Part shown: positions 52,846 to 64,000 of the stretch, one piece after another | How the letters are laid out: every line of letters starts with the position of its first letter | Position numbering within the stretch: the first letter of the stretch is position 1 | Source: Rhodobacteraceae bacterium WFHF2C18 | Lineage (GTDB): Bacteria > Pseudomonadota > Alphaproteobacteria > Rhodobacterales > Rhodobacteraceae | DNA length: 64,000 bases | NCBI GenBank assembly: GCA_002166865.1 | Contig: NHTQ01000002.1 | Coordinates: 706,133 to 770,132 of the forward strand | Direction: 5' to 3' | Notes under the pieces: generated by a model | Told to the model about the DNA's origin: nothing | The model's input: the letters and a program-made list of their open reading frames with translations, nothing else | Databases searched by the model: none | Position numbers and translations under genes: made by a program

Positions 52846-54876
52846 ATGACGATTCAACAGGTATCAAGCTTTGCCGCCGGTGAGTGGGTGGCTCCGGGCG
52901 AGGGTGCCCGGAATATCCCGAGCGCCGTCACCGGCGAGGTCATCGCCAGCGCCGGGAACGCGGCCCTGGACGTCCAGGCGATGCTCGATCACGCCAAGTC
53001 CCTCGGCGGGCCGGCGCTGCGCAAGATGACGTTCCACGAGCGCGCCAAGATGATCAAGGCGATCGCGGTGCATCTGGGCGAGCACAAGCAGGAACTCTAC
53101 GACCTGTCTTTCGATACCGGCGCGACCCAGACCGACCACCTGATCGACATCGACGGCGGGATCGGCACACTGTTCGTTTTCGCCTCCAAGGGGCGGCGCG
53201 AAATGCCCGACGGGCACGTCTACCTTGACGGTGACGTCGAGCAGTTGTCGCGGCACGGCACCTTCCTGGGGCAGCACGTCTGCACCCCGCTGCAAGGGGT
53301 GGCGGTGCATATCAACGCCTTCAATTTCCCCGTCTGGGGGATGCTGGAGAAGCTTGCGCCGACCCTTCTGGCCGGTGTGCCGGCCATCGTGAAGCCGGCG
53401 ACTAGCACCTGCTACGTGACGGAGCGCTGTGTGAAACTGATCCTGGACTCCGGCCTGCTGCCGCAGGGGGCGCTGCAATTCGTGGCCGGCGGCCTGGGCG
53501 ACATGCTGGACCGGCTGGGCAGCCAGGACGTGGTCAGCTTCACCGGTTCGGCGGACACCGCGCTCAAACTGCGCTCGGCGCCCAACATCCTTGAGAACTC
53601 GGTGCGCTTCGTGGCCGAGCAGGACAGCCTCAACGCCTCGATCCTGGGACCGGACGCCGTGCCGGGCAGCCCCGAATTCGACCTTTTCGTCAAGGAGGTC
53701 TGCCGCGAGATGACGGCCAAGGCGGGGCAGAAGTGCACCGCGATCCGCCGCATCTTTGCCCCTCAGGCCAACGTCCAGGCGGTGATCGAGGCCGTGTCCG
53801 ACCGGCTGTCGAAGACCGTCATCGGCGATCCGCGGCTGGAAACCACCCGCATGGGCGCGCTGGTCAGCAACAGCCAGAAGCACGACGTCCTGGAGAAAGC
53901 CGCCACCCTGGGCACCGAGGCGGAACGCGTCTACGGCGATCCCGACAACTTCGAGGTCTCGGGCGCCGACGCCGAAAAGGGTGCTTTCCTGCCGCCGATG
54001 CTGTTTCACTGCGGCGATCCGGACAACGCCGTGCGCGTTCACGATACCGAAGCCTTTGGTCCCGTCTCGACGGTGATGGGGTATCGCGATCTGGACCACG
54101 CGGTTGAACTGGCCAACAAGGGGCAGGGTTCGCTCGTCGCCTCGGTCATCACCCACGATCCCCAGGTTGCCCGCGAGGTGACGATGAAGGCCGGCGCCTA
54201 TCACGGGCGGCTGTATTTCAACAATCGCGACTCGATGAAGGAATCCACCGGCCACGGCTCGCCCCTGCCGCACATGGTGCATGGCGGCCCCGGCCGCGCC
54301 GGCGGCGGCGAGGAGATGGGCGGCGTGCGCGGCGTCAAGCACTACATGCAGCGCACCGCGGTGCAGGGATCGCCCGATATCCTCACCGGCATCGGCCAGA
54401 AATGGGTGCCGGGCGCGACCGAGATCGAGGCGGCCGCGCATCCCTTCACCCGCCGCTTCGGCGAGCTGCAGATCGGGGAAACCCTGCACACCGCGCCGCG
54501 GCAGGTGACGCTGGAGGACATCGAACACTTCGCCGAGTTCACCGGCGATACCTTCTACGCGCACATGGATCAGGCCGCGGCCGAGCGGAACCCCTTCTTC
54601 CCCGGGCGCGTGGCGCATGGCTATCTGCTGATCTCCTTTGCGGCGGGGCTTTTCGTGGAACCGGCCGAGGGGCCGGTGCTGGCCAACACGGGCCTGGACA
54701 ACCTGCGCTTCATGAAGCCGGTCGAGGCCGGGGACAGCATCAAGGTGCGTCTGACGGTCAAGAAGAAGACCCCGCGTAACGAGGACTACGGCGAGGTCCG
54801 CTGGCACGTCACGCTGACCAACCAGGATGACGAGATGGTGGCGGAATACGATCTGCTGACCATGAACGCCTATTGA
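52846..54876 (+). CDS. paaZ: Oxepin-CoA hydrolase / 3-oxo-5,6-dehydrosuberyl-CoA semialdehyde dehydrogenase
   Basis: This 676-residue bifunctional protein has an aldehyde dehydrogenase domain (about residues 1-510) with E258 in VAEQDSLN and nucleophile C297 in [10 protein letters not shown], and a C-terminal MaoC-type hydratase (about 530-676) with the catalytic [11 protein letters not shown]. PaaZ opens the oxepin ring and oxidises the aldehyde product. Both active sites look complete. It follows the TRAP genes and precedes the PaaX-family regulator. Confidence 0.94.
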   Translation: MTIQQVSSFAAGEWVAPGEGARNIPSAVTGEVIASAGNAALDVQAMLDHAKSLGGPALRKMTFHERAKMIKAIAVHLGEHKQELYDLSFDTGATQTDHLIDIDGGIGTLFVFASKGRREMPDGHVYLDGDVEQLSRHGTFLGQHVCTPLQGVAVHINAFNFPVWGMLEKLAPTLLAGVPAIVKPATSTCYVTERCVKLILDSGLLPQGALQFVAGGLGDMLDRLGSQDVVSFTGSADTALKLRSAPNILENSVRFVAEQDSLNASILGPDAVPGSPEFDLFVKEVCREMTAKAGQKCTAIRRIFAPQANVQAVIEAVSDRLSKTVIGDPRLETTRMGALVSNSQKHDVLEKAATLGTEAERVYGDPDNFEVSGADAEKGAFLPPMLFHCGDPDNAVRVHDTEAFGPVSTVMGYRDLDHAVELANKGQGSLVASVITHDPQVAREVTMKAGAYHGRLYFNNRDSMKESTGHGSPLPHMVHGGPGRAGGGEEMGGVRGVKHYMQRTAVQGSPDILTGIGQKWVPGATEIEAAAHPFTRRFGELQIGETLHTAPRQVTLEDIEHFAEFTGDTFYAHMDQAAAERNPFFPGRVAHGYLLISFAAGLFVEPAEGPVLANTGLDNLRFMKPVEAGDSIKVRLTVKKKTPRNEDYGEVRWHVTLTNQDDEMVAEYDLLTMNAY

Positions 54877-54887
54877 GGCGGGGGCAC

Positions 54888-54907
54888 GGCCCGACTATAG
54901 TCGGGCC
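54888..54907. promoter_or_regulatory. 20-bp perfect palindrome touching the PaaX-family start codon
   Basis: GGCCCGACTATAGTCGGGCC is a perfect dyad that ends one base before the ATG at 54908 and begins 11 bases after the paaZ stop. It contains TATAGT, near a -10 element. It could be an autoregulatory operator or, in RNA, a hairpin hiding the start of the next gene. Confidence 0.6.
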
Positions 54908-55714
54908 ATGCAAGCCTCTGGCACCCAAGAAAAAATTGACTGCCTGACCGGCTGCGGCCCGCTCAAGGTCTGGTCGGTGGTCATGACGGTGCTGGGCGAT
55001 CTGTGCCGGGACCGCCACGATCGCGTGGGCGGCAAGCTCCTGACCGTTCTGGGCGACCGCATGGGGATCTCGCCGCAGGCGATGCGCGTGGCGCTCCACC
55101 GCCTGCGCCGTGACGGATGGATCGAAAGCGAACGCATCGGGCGGGAATCGGAATACTTCCTGTCCGATTTCGGCTGGCAGGAAACACAGTCCGTCCGGCC
55201 GCGCATCTATTTCGACGAGGAGCGGCGTAACCGGACGCCGATCCTGATCGTCGCACCGCCGCAGGTTCCCGCGACCGATTTCGCGGATTCCCTTCCCGGG
55301 GACGCGAACGTGATCGCGCCGCGGACCGCGCTCGCCGTTCAGCCCTGCGACGATTTGCCTGCGGCGTATCTCGTGACCGACCTGCGCGCCACGCCGGTCC
55401 CCGAATGGATCGTGGACATGGTCGCCGGCGAGGATTTGCGCAGCGAATATGCCGCGCTCGCCGATTGCGCGGCGCGCGTCGCGGCCGCGCCGGCCCCCGA
55501 TGACCTGGTGGATGCGACGGTGCTGCGGCTGCTGGTCCTGCATCACTGGCGGCGCCTGCGCCTGCGCCACGGCGATCTGCCGGCGCTGTTGCTGCCGCCG
55601 GATTGGGAAGGCGCAAGGGCAGGGCGGGCCGTGAAGGCTACCCTGGAACGGTTTCCGCGCCCGACGCTGGCGGCGCTGTCAACGGCCCGGACGCGCGACA
55701 AACTGCGCACCTAG
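54908..55714 (+). CDS. PaaX-family transcriptional regulator
   Basis: This 268-residue protein matches the PaaX family: an N-terminal winged helix with MGISPQAMRVALHRLRRDGWIESER (about residues 57-81), a central domain and a C-terminal helical domain with WRRLRLRHGDLPALLLPPDW. In E. coli PaaX represses paa genes and responds to phenylacetyl-CoA. Here the cluster also has a TetR-type PaaR, so the two may split control. No ribosome site is visible before the ATG; a palindrome abuts it. Leaderless translation is possible. Confidence 0.82.
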   Translation: MQASGTQEKIDCLTGCGPLKVWSVVMTVLGDLCRDRHDRVGGKLLTVLGDRMGISPQAMRVALHRLRRDGWIESERIGRESEYFLSDFGWQETQSVRPRIYFDEERRNRTPILIVAPPQVPATDFADSLPGDANVIAPRTALAVQPCDDLPAAYLVTDLRATPVPEWIVDMVAGEDLRSEYAALADCAARVAAAPAPDDLVDATVLRLLVLHHWRRLRLRHGDLPALLLPPDWEGARAGRAVKATLERFPRPTLAALSTARTRDKLRT

Positions 55715-56192
55715 GCGGTTCCGTCCGTCCGGGGGAACTGCATTCGGCTTGATGCCTGGAGCGGCCGGTGCATCCGCCCGAATACCACCCCTGACCCGCC
55801 CGGACCGCGTCTCCCGCGATGCTGCTTCGCGGCACTGTTTGCGCACAGACGTTCATCATCCGAAATTTTGGTTCGTCACTTTAAGAATATGTTTGACGTC
55901 GATGTCGCACACAGACCTTGAAATGGCGAAAATGGTGTGCAGTATGACGGTCACAGGGCGGGAAGCCGGCAGAATCGCTTTGATGTGCGAAATAAAGGTC
56001 GGTGCCATGATTGACTGACGCGCGACGTTTCGCGCGCACCGCCTGGGAAAACCGCGCAACTGCGCGGACAAGATCGAAAGAATTCTTTGCGGCTGCAGCA
56101 TGCCCTTCACGCTGGGGCTTGGCCGCATCCTGCCGGACGACAGCGCCGCAAGAGCGCGCCGGCCCCACGCTAGGACGGAGTGAAGTAACGTC
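55715..56192. other. Long leader/promoter region before the betaine operon
   Basis: This 478-base gap has no convincing gene. The part from about 55860 to 56010 is AT-richer than its surroundings and probably holds the promoter. Two adjacent hairpins follow: GCGCGA/TCGCGC at 56020-56035 and CCGCGC/GCGCGG at 56052-56067. I looked for SAH and SAM riboswitch cores and did not find them. No EcfG promoter is present. An osmotic-stress promoter or a structured 5' leader is likely. Confidence 0.45.
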
Positions 56193-57878
56193 ATGAACGA
56201 TTACCAAGCCGAGAACGCGGAACTGACGATGACCGACCAGGTCTACAGCGAAGATCCGCTGGCCGATCGCGAGACCGACCATTACCGCAAGGAATATGTC
56301 CGGACCTTTGTGGACAAGTGGGACGAGCTGATCGACTGGCGCGGCCGCGCCGAGAGCGAGGGCCAGTTCTTCATCGACATCCTGCGTGCCCGTGGCAAGG
56401 AGCGGGTGCTCGACGTGGCCTGCGGGACCGGCTTTCATTCGGTCCGCTTGACCGAGGCGGGATTTGACGTGACCGCCTCGGACGGGGCGGCCTCGATGGT
56501 GGCCAAGGCCTTCGAGAACGGGCAGGCGCGGGGCCTCATCCTCAAGACCGCGCAGGCCGACTGGCGCTGGCTCAACCGCGATATCCACGGCAAGTACGAC
56601 GCGATCGTCTGCCTTGGCAACTCCTTCACTCACCTGCACAAGGAATCCGAACGCCGCCGCGCGCTGGCCGAATTCTACGCCGCGCTCAAGCATGACGGGC
56701 TTCTGATCCTGGACCAGCGCAATTACGACGCGATGCTCGACAGCGGTTATACGACCAAGCACAAGTATTACTATTGCGGCGACCAGGTCACCGCCGAGCC
56801 CGACCATGTCGACGAAGGGCTGTGCCGGATGCGCTATTCTTTCCCCGACGGGTCGGAATACACGCTGAACATGTGCCCGATCCGCAAGAACTATATGCGC
56901 CGCCTGCTGTCCGAGGCGGGGTTCGAGCGCGTGCGCACCTACGGCGATTTCCAGGAGACCTATGCCGAGGATGACCCGGATTTCTTCATCCACGTGGCCG
57001 AGAAATCGGCGTTGCATCTCGTGCGCTGGGGCACCACCTCCGAGGATGGAAAAGAAGACATCCGCGACATCACCGAGGATTACTACGACAGTGATGACGC
57101 GGACACGTTCTATTCCACCATCTGGGGCGGCGAGGACCTGCATATCGGCCGCTATGCCGAAACGCCGGATATCCGCACTGCATCGGACCGCACCATCGAG
57201 TCGATGATCGACCGTTTGCCCAGGCTGGACGCCTCGGCCCGGGTTCTCGACATGGGCGCGGGCTACGGCGGGGCGATGCGCACGCTGGTCCGCAAGACCG
57301 GCTGCGAGGCGGTCTGCCTGAACATTTCCGAGACCCAGAACGAGTATAACCTGGGCAAGATCCGCGCCGCCAAGCTGGCCGGCAAGATCTCGGTGCGGCA
57401 CGGCGTGTTCGAGGACGTGCCTGAGGCCGATGCCAGCTGCGACGTGGTCTGGAGCCAGGACGCCTTCCTGCATTCCGATCAGCGCGCCGGCGTGCTGGCC
57501 GAGGCGTGGCGCGTGCTCAAGCCCGGCGGGCACCTGATCTTCACCGACCCGATGCAGGCTGACGACGTGCCCGAGGGCGTGTTGCAACCGGTCTATGACC
57601 GCCTGCAACTGAACAGCCTCGGCAGCCCCCGGTTCTACCGCGAAGCGGCCGAGGCGCTCGGCTTCGAGACCTTGGAACAGGAAAATGCGGTCAGCGACCT
57701 GCGCACCCACTATTCCCGCGTCCGCGAGGAACTGCTGGCCAATTATAACACCCTGCGCGAGGCCGGGGCCTCGGCGGAGTATCTCGACAAGATGGCCGTG
57801 GGACTGGAAAACTGGGTGAAGGCCGCCGATGACGGGCATCTCGCCTGGGGCATCCAGCACTTCCGCAAGCCCGAATGA
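56193..57878 (+). CDS. Fused glycine/sarcosine and sarcosine/dimethylglycine N-methyltransferase
   Basis: This 561-residue protein contains two SAM-dependent methyltransferase domains. The first (about residues 20-285, motif I VLDVACGTGFHS at 72) matches glycine/sarcosine N-methyltransferase. The second (about 300-561, motif I VLDMGAGYGGA at 351) matches sarcosine/dimethylglycine N-methyltransferase. Together they carry glycine through sarcosine and dimethylglycine to glycine betaine, using three SAM. In Ectothiorhodospira-type halophiles these are two genes; a fused form is known from Actinopolyspora. It heads an operon that recycles SAM. The start could also be residue 13. Confidence 0.9.
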   Translation: MNDYQAENAELTMTDQVYSEDPLADRETDHYRKEYVRTFVDKWDELIDWRGRAESEGQFFIDILRARGKERVLDVACGTGFHSVRLTEAGFDVTASDGAASMVAKAFENGQARGLILKTAQADWRWLNRDIHGKYDAIVCLGNSFTHLHKESERRRALAEFYAALKHDGLLILDQRNYDAMLDSGYTTKHKYYYCGDQVTAEPDHVDEGLCRMRYSFPDGSEYTLNMCPIRKNYMRRLLSEAGFERVRTYGDFQETYAEDDPDFFIHVAEKSALHLVRWGTTSEDGKEDIRDITEDYYDSDDADTFYSTIWGGEDLHIGRYAETPDIRTASDRTIESMIDRLPRLDASARVLDMGAGYGGAMRTLVRKTGCEAVCLNISETQNEYNLGKIRAAKLAGKISVRHGVFEDVPEADASCDVVWSQDAFLHSDQRAGVLAEAWRVLKPGGHLIFTDPMQADDVPEGVLQPVYDRLQLNSLGSPRFYREAAEALGFETLEQENAVSDLRTHYSRVREELLANYNTLREAGASAEYLDKMAVGLENWVKAADDGHLAWGIQHFRKPE

Positions 57879-57887
57879 CGCGGGGAA

Positions 57888-57913
57888 GGCGGGGCGGCCC
57901 AAGCCGCCCCGCC
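57888..57913 (+). other. Stem-loop between methyltransferase and metF
   Basis: A perfect 11-bp stem (GGCGGGGCGGC pairing with GCCGCCCCGCC) encloses a CCAA loop, 10 bases after the methyltransferase stop and 36 before metF. It may protect the first-gene mRNA and lower metF expression. Confidence 0.55.
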
Positions 57914-57948
57914 CGACGATCCACTACGTCCAGCAACGGAGCGAACAC

Positions 57949-58827
57949 ATGACGGGGCAGCATCCCGACCGCGACACAGCGGTCTCCTTCGAGCTTTTCC
58001 CGCCGAAGACGGAGGCCGGGATCGAGGCGCTTGAGCGCACGGTCGACGCGTTGGCCACCGCCGGCCCGGGCTACTTCTCGGTCACTTACGGCGCAGGTGG
58101 CACGACCCGCGATCGCACCGGCCGCATCGTGGAGATGGTCCGGCGCCGGACCGGGCTGCCGGTGGCCCATCACCTGACCTGCGTGGGCGCGGATCGCGGC
58201 GAAGTCGATGACCAGGCGCGCGCCCTGTTGGACCAAGGCGTGCGGCACGTGGTGGCGCTGCGCGGCGATCTGCCAGAGGGCGAGACGCTAAGGGCGGACG
58301 GCTACCGCGACGCGGCTGAGTTGGTGGCCGGCCTGCGCCGGATCGGGGACTTCGACCTCTCCGTCGCCGCCTACCCCGAGGTCCACCCCGAGGCGGCGAA
58401 CGCTCAGGCCGACCTCGACCACCTCAAGCGCAAGATCGACGCCGGCGCGAACCGGGCCATCACGCAGTACGCCTTCGACACCGAGACCATCCTGCGCTTC
58501 ATCGACCGCGCCCGCGGCGCCGGGATCGAGGCGCCCATCGTCCCCGGCATCATGCCCGTGGCCAATTTTGCCGGTCTCAAGAAATTCTCGGCGAACTGCG
58601 GCGCCAGCATCCCCCCCTGGATGGAAGAGATGTTCGCCGGTCTCGACGACAATCCGTCCATGCGCGACATGGTGGCCACCAGCGTCGCGAGCGAACAGTG
58701 CCGGCGTCTCATGGCCGAAGGTGTCACCGAGTTCCATATCTATACCCTGAACAAACCGGCGGTCACTCTTGCGATCTGTCGTGCGCTCGGCTTGCCTGCC
58801 GAGGCCCGCCAGGATCGCGCCGCATGA
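57949..58827 (+). CDS. metF: Methylenetetrahydrofolate reductase
   Basis: This 292-residue protein has the MetF motifs [11 protein letters not shown] near the start, [14 protein letters not shown], and [18 protein letters not shown]. It reduces 5,10-methylene-THF to 5-methyl-THF, supplying the methyl group for MetH. GGAG precedes the ATG at 57949. It is the second gene of the betaine operon. Confidence 0.93.
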   Translation: MTGQHPDRDTAVSFELFPPKTEAGIEALERTVDALATAGPGYFSVTYGAGGTTRDRTGRIVEMVRRRTGLPVAHHLTCVGADRGEVDDQARALLDQGVRHVVALRGDLPEGETLRADGYRDAAELVAGLRRIGDFDLSVAAYPEVHPEAANAQADLDHLKRKIDAGANRAITQYAFDTETILRFIDRARGAGIEAPIVPGIMPVANFAGLKKFSANCGASIPPWMEEMFAGLDDNPSMRDMVATSVASEQCRRLMAEGVTEFHIYTLNKPAVTLAICRALGLPAEARQDRAA

Positions 58828-58843
58828 AAAAGGTGGAGAACAC

Positions 58844-59910
58844 ATGACAGCCGATATCGAACGCCACGCGGCCGAGCGCATCCTCGTGCTCGATGGCGCC
58901 ATGGGCACGATGATCCAGCAAAACAAGCCGGACGAGGCCGCCTACCGCGGCGAAAGGTTCAAGGGTCATCCCGCCGACGTGGGTGGAAACAACGAATTGC
59001 TCAGCCTTACGCAGCCCGACATGATCCGGCAGATCCACGCCGATTTCCTTGAGGCCGGGGCCGACATCCTGTGCACCAATACCTTCGGCGCGAACGCGAT
59101 CAGCCAGGCCGATTACGACATGACGGATCTGGTGTACGAAATGAACGTCGAAAGCGTACGGCTGGCACGCGAGGCGGCCGATGCCGCAGCCACCGCTGAG
59201 CGGCCCCGCTGGGTTGCCGGTGGTATCGGGCCCACGAACCAGACGGCCAGCATTTCACCGGACGTGAACGACCCCGGCTACCGGGCCGTCGTTTTCGACG
59301 ATCTGGCACGCGCCTATGGCGACGCGGCGCGTGCTCTGATCGAGGCGGGGGCCGACCTGATCCTGCTGGAGACGATCTTCGACACGCTGAATGCCAAGGC
59401 GGCGATCTTCGCCATCGAGGCGTTGCGCGACGAGGGCCTGCCCGTGCCGCCGCTGATGATCTCGGGGACCATCACCGACCGCTCGGGGCGCACGCTGACC
59501 GGGCAGACGCCCGAGGCGTTCTGGGTGTCGATGAGCCACGCGCGGCCCTTTTCCATCGGGCTGAACTGCGCGCTTGGCGCGGGCGAGATGCGGAGCCACG
59601 TGCGCACCCTGTCCGAGGTGGCTGACACCCGCGTCAGCGCCTACCCCAACGCGGGCCTGCCGAACGAGATGGGCGGCTACGACGAGACGCCCGAGGAGAC
59701 GGCCGCGCATCTGGGCGAATGGGCTGACGCGGGGCTGGTGAACATCGTGGGCGGCTGCTGCGGCACCACGCCCGACCACATCCGTGCCATCGCCAAGGCG
59801 GTAGAAGGCAAGGCGCCGCGGCCGGTGCCCGACAAGGTGCGCCACATGCGCCTGAGCGGGCTTGAAATGTTCGAGGCCGCCAGCGCAGGACAGCAGAACA
59901 AGGGGGCCGC

Positions 59911-59914
<4 letters not shown>
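58844..59914 (+). CDS. MetH homocysteine-binding module (split methionine synthase, part 1)
   Basis: This 356-residue protein is the zinc and homocysteine-binding domain that normally forms the first module of MetH. It begins [14 protein letters not shown] and has the zinc ligands C242 (GLNCALG) and C305/C306 (GGCCGTTP). It has no folate or cobalamin domain, so it must work with the next gene product. Its stop overlaps the part-2 start (ATGA), which would favour assembly. Annotations may call it betaine-homocysteine methyltransferase, but the MetH part next door argues against that. Confidence 0.85.
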
Positions 59915-62580
<2,666 letters not shown>

Positions 62581-62617
62581 CAGGGATCGGGCGCAACTTC
62601 GAAAGGAGAGGAACGAG

Positions 62618-63802
62618 ATGAGCGACAGAACCTGGCTTTTCACCAGTGAATCGGTGTCAGAGGGACACCCGGACAAGGTCTGCGACCGGATCTCCGACGC
62701 CGTGCTGGACGCCTACCTGGCAGCCGACCCCCAGTCGCGCGTGGCCTGCGAGACGCTGGCGACCACCGATCGCGTTGTCATTGCCGGCGAGGTGCGCGGC
62801 CCCGACGACGTGCGCCAGCACGTCGAGGAACTGGCCCGGCAGGCGATCAAGGACATCGGTTACGAGCAGACGGGCTTTTCGTGGAAGACCTGCGCGGTCG
62901 AGAACCTGTTGCACGAGCAGTCCTCCGATATCGCCATGGGCGTCGACGAGGGCGACAAGGGTGAGGAAGGCGCCGGCGACCAGGGCATCATGTTCGGTTA
63001 CGCCTGCAACGAGACCGACGAGCTGATGCCGGCGCCGATCCAGTTCTCGCACCGCATCCTGCGCCGCATGGCCGAGGACCGCAAATCGGGCGCCCAGCCG
63101 AAGTTCGGCCCGGACGCGAAAAGCCAGGTGACGCTGGAATACCGCAACGGCCAGCCCGTGGGCCTGGACACCGTGGTGGTCTCCACCCAGCACCTCGAGG
63201 GCGTCAGCCAGGACGAGGTGCGCGAGATGGTCAAGCCCTACATCGAGAAGGCGTTCCCGGCCGACTGGAAACTGCCCGACGACAAGCTGATCGTGAACCC
63301 GACCGGCAACTTCGTCATCGGCGGCCCCGATGGCGACGCCGGGCTGACAGGCCGCAAGATCATCGTGGATACCTACGGTGGCGCGGCCCCGCACGGCGGC
63401 GGCGCGTTCTCGGGCAAGGATCCGACCAAGGTGGACCGCTCGGCGGCCTACGTCGCGCGCTATCTGGCAAAGAACGTCGTGGCGGCCGGGCTGGCCGACA
63501 AGTGCCAGATCCAGTTGGCCTATGCCATCGGCGTGCCCGAGCCGGTCGCGCTCTATGTCGAGACGCTGGGCACTGGCCGCGTGGACGAGGACAAGCTGGC
63601 CCGGACCCTGCGCGAGGTGGTGCGGCTGACTCCGCGCGGCATCCGCGAGCATCTGGACCTGCTCAAGCCGATCTATGCCCGCACAGCGGCCTACGGCCAC
63701 TTCGGGCGCGCCCCCTCGGACGACGGCGGCTTCTCCTGGGAGAGGACGGATCTCGCCGACGAACTGGCCCGCGCCTTCGGCGCCACCGCCGCGGCTGAAT
63801 GA
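62618..63802 (+). CDS. metK: S-adenosylmethionine synthetase
   Basis: This 394-residue enzyme has the MetK signatures [32 protein letters not shown] and [19 protein letters not shown]. It makes SAM from methionine and ATP. AAGGAGAGG lies before the ATG. It follows metH by 37 bases and supplies the donor for the betaine methyltransferase. Confidence 0.95.
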   Translation: MSDRTWLFTSESVSEGHPDKVCDRISDAVLDAYLAADPQSRVACETLATTDRVVIAGEVRGPDDVRQHVEELARQAIKDIGYEQTGFSWKTCAVENLLHEQSSDIAMGVDEGDKGEEGAGDQGIMFGYACNETDELMPAPIQFSHRILRRMAEDRKSGAQPKFGPDAKSQVTLEYRNGQPVGLDTVVVSTQHLEGVSQDEVREMVKPYIEKAFPADWKLPDDKLIVNPTGNFVIGGPDGDAGLTGRKIIVDTYGGAAPHGGGAFSGKDPTKVDRSAAYVARYLAKNVVAAGLADKCQIQLAYAIGVPEPVALYVETLGTGRVDEDKLARTLREVVRLTPRGIREHLDLLKPIYARTAAYGHFGRAPSDDGGFSWERTDLADELARAFGATAAAE

Positions 63803-63842
63803 GCCGGACCACGCCACGGAATTTCGAAAGGAAAGACACGAG

Positions 63843-64000
63843 ATGAACAAACCCGAGACACCCACACCCGAGGACTGCGCGATCCGCGACATTTCCCTGT
63901 CGGATTACGGCCGTCGGGAGATTGCGATTGCGGAGACGGAGATGCCGGGGCTTATGGCCCTTCGGGAAGAGTATGGCGATGCGCAGCCGTTGAAGGGGGC
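63843..64000 (+). CDS. ahcY: Adenosylhomocysteinase, N-terminal part (cut by window edge)
   Basis: The first 52 residues are visible from ATG 63843 to the window end. They contain [30 protein letters not shown], split here as [22 protein letters not shown] and REEY, the conserved N-terminus of S-adenosylhomocysteine hydrolase. The enzyme splits SAH into adenosine and homocysteine, relieving product inhibition of the betaine methyltransferase. It is the last visible gene of the operon, 40 bases after metK. Confidence 0.9.
   Translation, partial: MNKPETPTPEDCAIRDISLSDYGRREIAIAETEMPGLMALREEYGDAQPLKG

Noticed and set aside
55749..56018. Possible 89-residue gene before the betaine operon
   Set aside because: No ribosome site, no recognisable family and it spans a composition change typical of a promoter.
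62581..62617. SAM or SAM/SAH riboswitch before metK
   Set aside because: The 37-base gap is too short and lacks the conserved pseudoknot bases of these riboswitches.
63803..63842. SAH riboswitch before ahcY
   Set aside because: The spacer is only 40 bases and contains little except the ribosome site.

Overview
This window looks like a chromosomal segment of a GC-rich alphaproteobacterium, most likely a Rhodobacterales (Roseobacter/Paracoccaceae-type) organism from a saline habitat. The evidence is the PhyR-NepR-EcfG general stress switch, a split MetH, a Roseobacter-style phenylacetate cluster, and an operon for making glycine betaine by methylating glycine. I saw no rRNA, tRNA, CRISPR array or insertion sequence. 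The species call is inference.

Region 1 (1-9073) is a general stress response island. A membrane sensor kinase (cut by the left edge), ecfG and nepR form one minus-strand operon joined by 4-base overlaps, divergent from phyR. Around it sit small envelope or stress genes (DUF1328, DUF883, holin-like, MscS channel, PPOX-fold protein, CsbD, YihY/BrkB, PLDc_N). Several carry readable EcfG promoters (GGAAC-N16/17-CGTT). A further one, at 29074-29099, drives a YciF-like gene and probably an SDR-SPW-VKOR fusion gene.

Region 2 (9085-18540) is a catabolic/uptake locus of unknown substrate: amidohydrolase, a polyamine-type ABC transporter, an enolase-superfamily enzyme and a GMC oxidoreductase, with a divergent LysR regulator. 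Region 3 (18550-24367) is a minus-strand phosphorelay of two sensor kinases, an Hpt protein and two receiver proteins. It is followed by a beta-lactamase-fold protein with a family-4-type uracil-DNA glycosylase (24673-25951) and the stress fusion gene plus YciF (25959-29036).

Region 4 (29312-35229) is a BMP-type nucleoside/base ABC transporter ending in a cytosine-deaminase-like amidohydrolase. Region 5 (35392-38482) is an Aquifex-type aconitase overlapping a patatin-like lipase gene.

Region 6 (38646-55714) is a near-complete phenylacetate (paa) catabolic cluster: paaJ-A-B-C-D-E plus an extra PaaA/PaaC-like paralogue; convergent paaG-I-K-R; a fused hydratase/dehydrogenase that probably replaces paaF and paaH; a TRAP transporter; paaZ; and a PaaX-family regulator. 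A shared palindromic site occurs in front of paaJ and in the divergent paaG/fadB-like promoter, and is a good candidate PaaR operator.

Region 7 (56193-64000) is the most striking operon. It encodes a fused glycine/sarcosine/dimethylglycine N-methyltransferase followed by metF, a two-gene MetH, metK and ahcY (cut by the right edge). Together these make glycine betaine from glycine and rebuild the S-adenosylmethionine used, so osmolyte production and methyl supply are in one co-directional unit.
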